Position numbers and translations under genes: made by a program
From: CAYRFQ01 sp964423615
Lineage (GTDB): Bacteria; Planctomycetota; Planctomycetia; Gemmatales; Gemmataceae
DNA: 64,000 nt
Reading direction: 5' to 3'
Assembly: GCA_964423615.1 (NCBI GenBank)
Contig: CAYRFQ010000012.1
Location: 62,001-126,000 of the forward strand
Part shown: positions 1 to 7,625 of the stretch, one piece after another
Layout of the letters: each line of letters begins with the position of its first letter
How positions within the stretch are numbered: the first letter of the stretch is position 1
Notes under the pieces: generated by a model
What the model was told of the DNA's origin: nothing
What the model saw: the letters and a program-made list of their open reading frames with translations, nothing else
The model's database searches: none

Positions 1-56
1 AGAAAATCATCGAACGTTAGTGGAATGAATGAGTCAGGACAGTTTTGTCTCGACTA

Positions 57-2150
57 TCAACCTTCGAACGAAAAACCTAGTTTTTCAACGGCTGCCCTTA
101 CGGAAGGCTCTTTCAGCAGTGCGACGAAGGCGCGAACGGATTCTCGCCCTTGTCGATTCCTCGAAAGCAGAAAATCGAATTGCTCCTGTTGGATTGGAAG
201 AAAGCCCAAACCGTAATGACGAGCCGCAGGTTCGATGGCGACGCCCCAATCCGCTCGGCCTTGGGCGATAGCTGCACAAACCGCGTTGTGCGATTTCGAC
301 TCGGTGGAGTAACCAGCTGGGATGGCAAAATTCTGTGCTCCTTGCGCTCCCAAAAGTTGATCGATCAGAATTCGTGTTCCGCTCCCTCGATTTCGATTTA
401 CCAGAAAGCAATTGGGATCTTCCAAGACTGTCTTGATGATTTCGTCGGTAGTCCGCCCAACAAACCGAGCGTCGTCGGGCCGAAACACGATTCCCTGGAG
501 TCTGAGATACCCTCGACAAAGCATCAAAGAGTCGTCTACATACGGGACGTTGTAAATCCCTGTTTTGGGGTCAAGCAAATGAACTCCCGCAAGATCGCAA
601 GCCCCACGACGGACCGCGTCGAGTCCGCCCGTGCTGCCCACAGGAAAGAACTTGCATCGAAAGCCACGACGTTGCATTTCTCCGACCAGAAAATCGAGTC
701 CGACGCAATGACTTCCGATCACCACAAAATCCGCTGGCTTTAATTGGGGATCAAGAAGATGAACTTCGACAGTTTCGTCCGGCATCAGGTACTCTTTGTG
801 TTGATCGATCGTCACAAAACCATCAGCCTTACTAAACGACGTCACAGATCCGGAGCCTTTGCCCAATGGAAACGCCAAATAGGAGACAGGTGATCGGGAA
901 TCGGGAACAGCAAAAGCGTCGGATTCCGGCGATTTCGAACTAGGTGACGCAACCCCTTCTTGTTGTAGCCCCCCTTTTCCTTTTTCCGGCTCTCCATCCT
1001 CAACAAGTCCAACGAGCAAATATTCTGTGCGTCCGAGTTGCGAATTCCAACGCGCTGGCATAGTCGCTGTCAGGGTCGGTTTTTGATCGACTCCACGCCC
1101 TGCATAGGTTCGGATCACGTCGGCCACGAATTCGTGGAACGTAAACACCGCAGAAGTCGGGAATCCTGGCAAAATGACAACGGGAACGATCCGGTCGTCT
1201 GCTGAACTTCGGACCGCCGCGAGGCACAACGGTTTTCCCGGTTTGAGTGCGATTCCGTGGGCAATGATCCCCGGTTCTCCAAGGTCCGACACAACTCGAT
1301 ATGAGACGTCGCTCTGTCCTTTGGATGTTCCTCCGGAAAGCAGCACGAGGTCTTCGGTGAGGGCCTCTTGGAGCTTGGTCCTGAGGGCTTGGGGTTCGTC
1401 GGCCACAATGCCCATAGAGACGGGTTCGCCTCCGAGTTCTCGAACGGCGTCCGTCAGTATCGTTCCGTTACTGTCGTAGATTTGTCCAGGGGTGAGAGGT
1501 CGTCCTACTGAGACGATTTCGTTTCCGGTGGAGAGGATCGCCACTCTCGGTCGTCGAACAACTGGGACGTTCGCTATCCCCAAAGCCGCAAGTAACCCAG
1601 TCTCTCGTGAGGTTAGAAATTCGCCCTGGCGTAAAATCGTCTCGCCTAGACCGATGTCAGCGCCAGTGTAGGTGATGTTTGATCCAGGTGTGAGCGAACG
1701 GGTCAGAATGACTCGGGGAGCATCACGTTGGTCTTTCGTTCGTTTTTCTCCAATGGGCTCTCGCCAAACCTCTGTGTGCTCAACCATGATAACGGCGTTG
1801 GCCCCTCGTGGAATCACAGCACCGGTAGCAATCGCGATCGCCGTTCCTTGCCTGACGGAATTTGTCGGGGCGACTCCTGGATGCACGACTTCCGGTAGCA
1901 GAGATAGAGTGACTGGTGTTTCCTCCGTAGCGCCAAATGTCCCTTCGGCCCGGACGGCAAAACCATCGACATTCGAGCGATCGAATCCTGGAACGTCTAT
2001 GGGAGCCACAACATCCTCGGCCAACACGCGGTAGAGTGCTTGGGCCAACGGGATCGACTCGGGTTGGAGCGGCCCCGGACGTACAACGTCAAGGAAACGC
2101 TGCTGGGCTTCTTGCTGCGACAATACTTCCAGGAATTGATCTTGGTCCAC
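57..2150 (-). CDS. moeA: Molybdopterin molybdenumtransferase MoeA fused to a C-terminal PBP-like domain
   Basis: MoeA inserts molybdate (or tungstate) into adenylylated molybdopterin in the cytoplasm. The first ~430 residues carry MoeA motifs: PGFDRSNVDGFAVRA, IATGAVIPRGANAVIMVEHT, the sugar-kinase-like STGNEI...GQIYDSNG segment, LLSGGTSKGQSD and LPGFPTSAVFTFHEF. The last ~230 residues (from about VVIGSHCVGLDFL) read as a PBP_like domain (PF12727 type): GSTGGLDAVRRG, DLAGVHLLD, NRNRGSGTR and a closing LGF. MoeA-PBP fusions are known. A ~40-residue low-complexity stretch interrupts MoeA domain IV (about 875-1010) and contains a GGGAACA-type repeat. The reading frame stays open far upstream into the preceding gene, so I chose the GTG at 2150, just before the first MoeA-like residues. 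It has no good Shine-Dalgarno site, so this start is uncertain. It lies 91 bp after a same-strand gene. The Mo/W transport cluster at 12-21 kb is a likely functional partner. Confidence 0.88.
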   Translation of the reverse strand: MDQDQFLEVLSQQEAQQRFLDVVRPGPLQPESIPLAQALYRVLAEDVVAPIDVPGFDRSNVDGFAVRAEGTFGATEETPVTLSLLPEVVHPGVAPTNSVRQGTAIAIATGAVIPRGANAVIMVEHTEVWREPIGEKRTKDQRDAPRVILTRSLTPGSNITYTGADIGLGETILRQGEFLTSRETGLLAALGIANVPVVRRPRVAILSTGNEIVSVGRPLTPGQIYDSNGTILTDAVRELGGEPVSMGIVADEPQALRTKLQEALTEDLVLLSGGTSKGQSDVSYRVVSDLGEPGIIAHGIALKPGKPLCLAAVRSSADDRIVPVVILPGFPTSAVFTFHEFVADVIRTYAGRGVDQKPTLTATMPARWNSQLGRTEYLLVGLVEDGEPEKGKGGLQQEGVASPSSKSPESDAFAVPDSRSPVSYLAFPLGKGSGSVTSFSKADGFVTIDQHKEYLMPDETVEVHLLDPQLKPADFVVIGSHCVGLDFLVGEMQRRGFRCKFFPVGSTGGLDAVRRGACDLAGVHLLDPKTGIYNVPYVDDSLMLCRGYLRLQGIVFRPDDARFVGRTTDEIIKTVLEDPNCFLVNRNRGSGTRILIDQLLGAQGAQNFAIPAGYSTESKSHNAVCAAIAQGRADWGVAIEPAARHYGLGFLPIQQEQFDFLLSRNRQGRESVRAFVALLKEPSVRAAVEKLGFSFEG

Positions 2151-2241
2151 GGGAATAGCGAGTAAAGTAAAAAGACAGAGACAAGAAAGATCGCAGAGAC
2201 CACAAAGAGAGCCTATCGTTTTTTCTTTGTAGTCTTTGCAA

Positions 2242-3171
2242 CTAGTTTCGTTTAGTGGTTCGTCTTCGGAGGTGATATCTCCAAGGTCGTTCGGCGCGGG
2301 CGAGTTCCCAGGCACCGGCTTGCTCGAACATCCGCCGTTTGGTCTCGTTCGTGTTGTGGTTGGCAACTCCCGTATGAACATAAAACCCATACCGCAATCG
2401 GAGGGTCTGCCCGCGACGGAGGATACTTCCGGCACGAAAGTTGGATGCAGCCGACATCCAACCGTCGTCTCGGACATGCCATGAGCTTGGATAGTTCGGG
2501 TTTTCCGGATGGTCGAACCAGGTGATTCCTTCTTCTCGGGTGCCGACGATCGGACCGGAGTAATCCATCCATCGGGCCTGTTGGGAAAAGATGGCCCGTT
2601 CCCCGGTTCGATGTTGGTCATCGGTCAATCGACCGTTGCCGAAGTGAGCGCTGAGGCTCGCGGCGACACGAAGACCAAAGAAGCCGAAGTTCGTTTGGCC
2701 GATCGCTAGCCTGGGCAAACTCGTCGTGAACGTGGATTGGATTTCGAACCATCCTTCGTTCTCGGGCAACGGTCGATACACTAAAGTCAGATCTTGACCA
2801 AGTACCTTGGCATTGTGGCCATCGAACCAACCAAGCCGAATGGCCATACCGGCTTCATCTTCGCCATCTTGGTAATGAATCCACTGCTCCTGGCGAATCT
2901 GTTGAGCACCACCGCGTTCTTCCCAAAAGTTCAAATCACCGATGCTCCGGTGCCCAATCCAGATAGACCGGTGATGGTCGTGGTTCGGAGCTGCAGGATG
3001 TCCCATCCGGGTGAGCGGACGTCCCGAGGGACCTAAGACCGGAAAGAGAAATGGTCGCGGTGAGCTTTTTGGAAAGTTCCAGGCGAGTTTCTCTTGCCCA
3101 TCAACCTGGAACGACACCTTTTCATCGGGTTGGGGCACGATCTGAACTTTGGGCACTCGATACTCGGGCAT
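2242..3171 (-). CDS. PmoA-like protein (DUF6807 family)
   Basis: This 309-residue protein resembles the DUF6807/'methane oxygenase PmoA' family (PF14100), which is common in planctomycetes and not tied to methane oxidation. The HPAAPNHDHHRSIWIGH segment, GDLNFWEER, GFFGLRVAASLSAHFG and GITWFDHPENPNYPSSWHVRDDGW are typical. No signal peptide is evident, so it is probably cytoplasmic. An ATG also exists at 3186, but the ATG at 3171 has GGGGGA about 7 bases upstream and was preferred. The catalytic role of the family is not established; relatives often sit near sugar or glycoside metabolism genes. The downstream moeA gene follows on the same strand after 91 bp, but a functional link is not obvious. 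Confidence 0.75.
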   Translation of the reverse strand: MPEYRVPKVQIVPQPDEKVSFQVDGQEKLAWNFPKSSPRPFLFPVLGPSGRPLTRMGHPAAPNHDHHRSIWIGHRSIGDLNFWEERGGAQQIRQEQWIHYQDGEDEAGMAIRLGWFDGHNAKVLGQDLTLVYRPLPENEGWFEIQSTFTTSLPRLAIGQTNFGFFGLRVAASLSAHFGNGRLTDDQHRTGERAIFSQQARWMDYSGPIVGTREEGITWFDHPENPNYPSSWHVRDDGWMSAASNFRAGSILRRGQTLRLRYGFYVHTGVANHNTNETKRRMFEQAGAWELARAERPWRYHLRRRTTKRN

Positions 3172-3450
3172 CGTCTGTTCCCCCATCCGTTTTGTAGATC
3201 GTTCCTTGAGAGTTTGTCTGTATATTGAAATAGTTTAGTGTGGATTCACTGATTTGTCACCAGTCTGAACCGGTAGCGTATTTGGTTGGTCTCCAGGGTT
3301 ATACTGTGTTCCTTATTTGGCGTTCCTATCTACAGCCAATTCCAAAATCCGAGGCGTGACCAATCGGAAAGCTGCCGGCAACACAACATCGATTGCAAGT
3401 TTCGGGACGGAACGAGTCTAGTACGACACGAGACGGCGAAAACGAATAAA

Positions 3451-3485
3451 AGCGTGTCCGGACCCGCCTGTCTGGTAGACACGCT
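3451..3485. repeat. Short inverted repeat in the 3.2-3.9 kb intergenic region
   Basis: AGCGTGTC (3451-3458) pairs with GACACGCT (3478-3485), with partial pairing inside (CCGGAC/GTCTGG). There is no T-run after it, so it is not a canonical terminator. Apart from this and the small frame at 3651-3809, I see no convincing gene between 3172 and 3943. Confidence 0.35.
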
Positions 3486-3650
3486 ACAAACCATTTCAGG
3501 TAAACCCTTTTTCCGGTGGATAACCAAGTTGCGGTTGAGATGTTGACGGTCCTGACTTCCAGTCTGCATTTGCGATACCCGAGACCTTTTCAATGTCTCT
3601 CTCCCGTCTGGAGAGAAAGACAAAAAAACGGAAAGGAAAACGCCGCGATA

Positions 3651-3809
3651 CTATCTCGTGAAGGGCTGATCCAATCTTAAAACTTCCTTGAATCCCTTGA
3701 TCGTCATTGTCGACATTTCCGGAGGGATGGTTAAAGTCGTTTCATCCTCACTGCCGATGATAAAAACCGAGAGGATCACATCACCGAGCCAACGAACCCG
3801 ACCTGGCAA
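3651..3809 (-). CDS. Possible small ORF or gene remnant, unknown function
   Basis: A 52-residue frame (TTG start at 3809, TAG at 3651-3653) reads like real protein, with segments such as WLGDVILSVFIIGSEDET and TIKGFKEVLRLDQPFTR: alternating hydrophobic strands and charged turns. No Shine-Dalgarno site is visible, and a TGA lies just upstream in the same frame. It may be the tail of a decayed gene rather than a functional small protein. I do not recognise the family. Evidence is the character of the translation only. Confidence 0.25.
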   Translation of the reverse strand: MPGRVRWLGDVILSVFIIGSEDETTLTIPPEMSTMTIKGFKEVLRLDQPFTR

Positions 3810-3943
3810 ACATTGTCAACACGTGATTCTTGTCTTCATTGTACGAGCCCACAAGTCAGGAAAGAACTGACCAAGAACATTTCCTCCAGCAAGAGTGGGG
3901 CGGGAATCCGGTGGGCGAAACCTAACCAGGTGGAGTGAGTGGG

Positions 3944-4507
3944 ATGAGAAGGGTACGAACATCAATTTTAGCCGGTCTTACCATGATCACCCTCATCGGC
4001 GGAACAGGGTGCATCAACCCGGTGGGCTTCGTTCCACCAATACCTGTCCCCGTTTGGGTAGCCGACCGGATGGAAGAACGAATTGTTCACAAGAACGATT
4101 TCCGAACGCCAGTTCTGCCTCCCATACCTCCTGGTCATCGGCCGCTCTGTGAGGATCCCCCGGATTTAGCAACCATCATTCGAGCCATGCCCCGAGTGGC
4201 TCGGGGAATTCCATACATTTACGAAGAATTCCGAGACGACTATGACTACGTTGTGGAGTTGCTGGCCGATCATGTCGATCCGCCGCGATTCTTTCCGCTC
4301 GTTGGACCAGCCCAACTGCACCATTGCCACTACAAATGCACGGTCTTCTATACCGAAACGATCGAATCGAATTACCCGTTCCCGTACCAGGCGAAACGGC
4401 GACGCTCTGAGGTTGTCTACATCGACCGCGATCACTTACACATGGTTGCTTCTACACCTGACGCCCGAGCCTACATCTTCCGGGACCTCAATGGCCCATT
4501 ACCTTAG
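3944..4507 (+). CDS. Predicted lipoprotein, unknown function
   Basis: This 187-residue protein starts MRRVRTSILAGLTMITLIGG, a type II signal peptide with lipobox IGGTGC; after cleavage the Cys would be lipidated. The mature part has no domain I can name: a proline-rich start, a DYDYVVELLADHVDPPRFFPL segment and a central HHCHYKCTVFYTETI His/Cys cluster that could bind metal. An in-frame GTG lies at 3935. The ATG at 3944 was preferred because it places the basic n-region directly at the start, with a GGTGGAG stretch upstream. It is followed by a hairpin at 4543-4570 and then the exported BON-domain gene on the same strand. Confidence 0.7.
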   Translation: MRRVRTSILAGLTMITLIGGTGCINPVGFVPPIPVPVWVADRMEERIVHKNDFRTPVLPPIPPGHRPLCEDPPDLATIIRAMPRVARGIPYIYEEFRDDYDYVVELLADHVDPPRFFPLVGPAQLHHCHYKCTVFYTETIESNYPFPYQAKRRRSEVVYIDRDHLHMVASTPDARAYIFRDLNGPLP

Positions 4508-4542
4508 GAAGAGCAGGGAAAATAGGTTAGTGAACAGGGAGC

Positions 4543-4570
4543 AGGGAACAGAAAAGTCATTCTGTTCCCT
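4543..4570 (+). terminator. Hairpin made from GGGAACA-type repeats, possible terminator
   Basis: AGGGAACAGA (4543-4552) pairs perfectly with TCTGTTCCCT (4561-4570) across an 8-nt loop. It lies 36 nt after the stop of the lipoprotein gene. There is no long T-run, so intrinsic termination is uncertain. The arm belongs to the repeat family also seen inside three coding regions of this window. The rest of the 4508-4874 spacer shows only degenerate copies of the same repeat (about 4511-4542). Confidence 0.45.
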
Positions 4571-4874
4571 TCAATGTATCTAACCCTCGGGAACACAGAT
4601 TCGTCCGGACGTGATCGTGTGCCATTGGATGAAACGCTCGATTCGATTGTTGCCGTTTCCTTTCCGAACTCGGAAATCTCAAGTGTCTCTCGGTTGCAGC
4701 AAGAATTACCCGAAATTCTTGGGAAGAATATCTCAGTGGGCTCTCGTTGAAAAGCAACTCTGCCAAGATCCCACCGAAAGCCAATCATAATCATTGACAC
4801 TTCCTAAGTTCGCGTCGGTGGGTGGTGGAGAGATACACGCGAGCGGCGTTTACTTTGGAATATCGGAGAGGGTG

Positions 4875-6428
4875 ATGAAAGTGAGACGATGTCTAGCGTG
4901 TTTGGCGCTCATTGGGATTATCTGGACATTCGATCCACTCACAACCCAGGCGATAGCTGGACGTCGTGATCGGGAATTGGAGATCCATTTGGAGCTAGCA
5001 TGGATCGCTGATCCCTTGGTTTGTTGGTATTACCCTTGCGCACACGTTTCTCCTTCCACCATCGAAGTAAGTGGCTACATACCCGACGAAAACCATCGCC
5101 AACGCGCCCTCGCCATTGCCCAAGAGTTTGCTAGACACAGCCAGCCTCCGCGGGTCGTCCAGGACCGGCTTCAAGTACATCCGGGTATTGGCAAGATTCC
5201 TGAACCGCGAGCCCAAGAAGAAACACTTCGACTGGCCCGAGTCGCAGTCGCGCGTTTTTTTCCTGGCAAAGAAGCGACTTGGCTATTGAGTGCCGAAGCG
5301 TCTGGTCGGCTAACGATTTCTGGTATTGTCGATTCGTTGGAGCAAAAACTCGAAGTGAGTCGCAAACTTCGAAAGGTCTCAGGGTGTCGTTGTGTAATCA
5401 ATCAAACTCGCCTCGACAGTAAGTTTTGGCGAGGACCTGTCGGAGCCAAAACCGACCAGGTAACTCCTAGTCCTACGCCCCTTGTCGTCCAGAGTTCCGT
5501 TCCTCTCGTCGGGAAACTCGTCATCCCTCCTCCCGTGGAGACGGCCTCGGCTCGAACCGACAACTCACCGACCTTGGCTTTGCCGAACGTAGTTCCTGTT
5601 CTCGAAGTCCAAACCAGGGTCGACGAACAGCATCATGAAGGAATTGTCGCAGAAACAGACACGGTCATCGTCCGGGAAGTTCCAGACAAGGCGAACCGTA
5701 GAGCAGCGGCACAAATAGACGTTCAACAGGTCAACAAGAAGGCCGTTCCTCAGTACGTGGACACGAAAGATCAGCAGACTTCGTCGGACCATGACTTTGG
5801 CAATGGTGAGCCGCGATCGAATTACGTCGCTCGATTCTTTGCCTCTGGCCAAGACAAAATGATCCATTTCGAGACGTCTGATAACGCCAATGCTCCAACG
5901 CAAACCGCTCCCGGTGGGAAGCCAGTTTCTCCGGTGTCTCCGGTACTCGTTCCGAAGTTGGAGCGTGTCCCACCTGAGTTGGTCCTCCAGCAAATGGTGA
6001 CGGAACCTATACAAACGGGGAACAGGGAACAGGGAACGGAAAGCAAAGATCAGTGGACACGCAACAGAGCACAGGGAACGGGGAACACAGGACAGGCAAA
6101 AGGGAACAAGCAACGGATTGTTGAAAGCAAACGACTTTCCTTTTCTGCTCCCACCAACGTGTCCAAACCTTCTGTACCTCAGTCGACCACGACTCAACCA
6201 CGTGGCGTTTGGATACAGCGAGACGTTTTTTCCCAGGAGGAAAGAGTTCCAGATGCTCTTCCCAAGAACCATTTGCCAAGCGTGGGTCCGATTGCTGTCC
6301 CTGTTCGAACAAGGCCCCAAACTTCGACGAGAAATCGATCTGGAGTTCTCCAACGCTTGGACACGAATCGACCCTATCCCCACGCGAGGATAGCAACTTG
6401 GTCGAGTGAACCAACAGTGAACAAGTGA
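4875..6428 (+). CDS. Exported BON-domain protein with low-complexity C-terminal half
   Basis: The frame is open from 4794, but the ATG at 4875 is preceded by GGAG (4865-4868) at good spacing and begins a classical signal peptide (MKVRRCLACLALIGIIWTF). The mature N-terminal part has two BON-like units, about residues 55-105 (IEVSGYIPDENHRQRALAIAQ) and 140-185 (GRLTISGIVDSLEQKLEVSRK). BON domains usually bind membranes or envelope ligands. The remaining ~300 residues are Pro/Thr/Gln-rich and disordered, with a tandem GNREQGTE/GTGNTGQ-like stretch encoded by GGGAACAGGGAACAG repeats at 6017-6115. The function is probably in the cell envelope. The tail looks like a tolerated repeat expansion. Confidence 0.72.
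   Translation: MKVRRCLACLALIGIIWTFDPLTTQAIAGRRDRELEIHLELAWIADPLVCWYYPCAHVSPSTIEVSGYIPDENHRQRALAIAQEFARHSQPPRVVQDRLQVHPGIGKIPEPRAQEETLRLARVAVARFFPGKEATWLLSAEASGRLTISGIVDSLEQKLEVSRKLRKVSGCRCVINQTRLDSKFWRGPVGAKTDQVTPSPTPLVVQSSVPLVGKLVIPPPVETASARTDNSPTLALPNVVPVLEVQTRVDEQHHEGIVAETDTVIVREVPDKANRRAAAQIDVQQVNKKAVPQYVDTKDQQTSSDHDFGNGEPRSNYVARFFASGQDKMIHFETSDNANAPTQTAPGGKPVSPVSPVLVPKLERVPPELVLQQMVTEPIQTGNREQGTESKDQWTRNRAQGTGNTGQAKGNKQRIVESKRLSFSAPTNVSKPSVPQSTTTQPRGVWIQRDVFSQEERVPDALPKNHLPSVGPIAVPVRTRPQTSTRNRSGVLQRLDTNRPYPHARIATWSSEPTVNK
6017..6115 (+). repeat. GGGAACA-type tandem repeat inside a coding region
   Basis: About ten near-copies of GGGAACAG/GGGAACGG with short interruptions lie in frame inside the BON-domain gene and encode NREQGTE/NRAQGTGN-like residues. 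Related arrays occur at about 895-910, 4511-4570 and 8399-8532. Confidence 0.7.
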
Positions 6429-6783
6429 TCGAACTCGAGTCGATTCTATTTTGTAACCTCGTGTTCTTGGGCTAATGATCACCGAGAACTAAACGAGTCA
6501 TCATCTCGGACGTCCCTTTCCAGGAGGCACGAGGTCGGTAAGAGAATAGAGACTACAAACGAGCGACAAAGATATCTGAGAAGAAAATCACTTGGGGTAA
6601 CGCTGCGATCTTTGTCACTCGATTGGTTTGTGGAAATGATGCTGGGACCGTTGTTCGGTGCGGTCCCAAGGACCTGGAAGGAACTCAAGCGAGTTCGACT
6701 GTGTCGCGAACCGAACTCAACTGTTCCAGAAACGATACTTGGCAGAGTCCAGACATCTTCACTTTACAATACCCGTCACAAAA

Positions 6784-7470
6784 TCATCCCCCACGAATCG
6801 CGACCAGCACTTCTCGTTTCCCCGGAACGCCTCGTCGTTTTTCCACCGTGAAACCAATTTCTTTTAGCATACGCCGAAGCGTCCCTTTGACCGAGTACGT
6901 TGTGAGTCGAGCACCGGGGCGCATGGTGTGGTACAGTCGTTCGATAAATCCTCGGTTCCATAGATCTGGGTTGTTCTCGGGACTGAAAGGATCCAAGTAG
7001 ACTGCGTCGAACGATTCCTTCGGAAATGACATTTCGGTCGCATCACCTAGTCGCAATCGGAAAGCTATCCCATTTCCTAGATCAGTCTCCGAGGTTCCGA
7101 CGTCCGGAGCTTGGAGATAGCTAAACAATTGCTCGTTGAAGTTTGGATGTCGGAGATATGCTTCATGCCCCAAGCCCCGCAGCGTCTCAACGTCGAGCAA
7201 ATGCTGTTCGAGGGCCGTGTAGAAAATCGGACAATTGGCTTCGATGGCAGCGTCAGCCGTCAATACGAAGTTCAGACTGGTGCCAAAACCAACTTCGAGA
7301 ATCTTCGTGGGGATTTGCTTGTCGAATCGAGCCAGCACACCCGAATTTTGCAAATAGATGACTCGGGAGCAAGTCATAGCTCCACCATGACAATTGTATA
7401 ACTCTCGGCATTCCGGATGAAACAGCGTGGAACTGCCATCTCTAGTCGCGACTTGGGCTGGGATGTTCAT
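6784..7470 (-). CDS. MnmD/MnmC-type SAM-dependent methyltransferase (Methyltransf_30)
   Basis: This 228-residue protein has the MnmD-like fold: the SAM-binding motif ILEVGFGTSLNF, the acidic loop YTALEQHLLD, the catalytic-region motif DAVYLDPFSPENNPDLW and the closing TYSVKGTLRRMLKEIGFTVEKRRGVPGKRE. In other bacteria this domain methylates 5-aminomethyl-2-thiouridine at the tRNA wobble position; the stand-alone form lacks the FAD oxidase half of MnmC. The ATG at 7470 was chosen; an upstream TTG at 7548 would add an unremarkable 26-residue leader. No MnmE/MnmG genes are nearby. The 6429-6783 spacer holds nothing I can support. Confidence 0.78.
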   Translation of the reverse strand: MNIPAQVATRDGSSTLFHPECRELYNCHGGAMTCSRVIYLQNSGVLARFDKQIPTKILEVGFGTSLNFVLTADAAIEANCPIFYTALEQHLLDVETLRGLGHEAYLRHPNFNEQLFSYLQAPDVGTSETDLGNGIAFRLRLGDATEMSFPKESFDAVYLDPFSPENNPDLWNRGFIERLYHTMRPGARLTTYSVKGTLRRMLKEIGFTVEKRRGVPGKREVLVAIRGG

Positions 7471-7625
7471 AAAAGATAGTTGGTATGTGAGGTAGGTTCC
7501 TGTTGCTGAAAAATTGTCAGCGTGTTGGGTGGTGTGACTGACGACCAATCCAAGCTGTTCGTATTATTTCTCATACGACCGACCCCCACAACCATAATGC
7601 ACCGAAGAGAGCAATGTCCAAACAT

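Noticed and set aside
57..2621. Using the full 854-residue frame as the moeA gene
   Set aside because: Its first ~157 residues overlap the same-strand PmoA-like gene in another frame and have no MoeA character; the gene most likely starts near 2150.
5565..6482. 305-residue minus-strand frame
   Set aside because: It is the antisense of the BON-domain gene, without protein motifs; a shadow frame.
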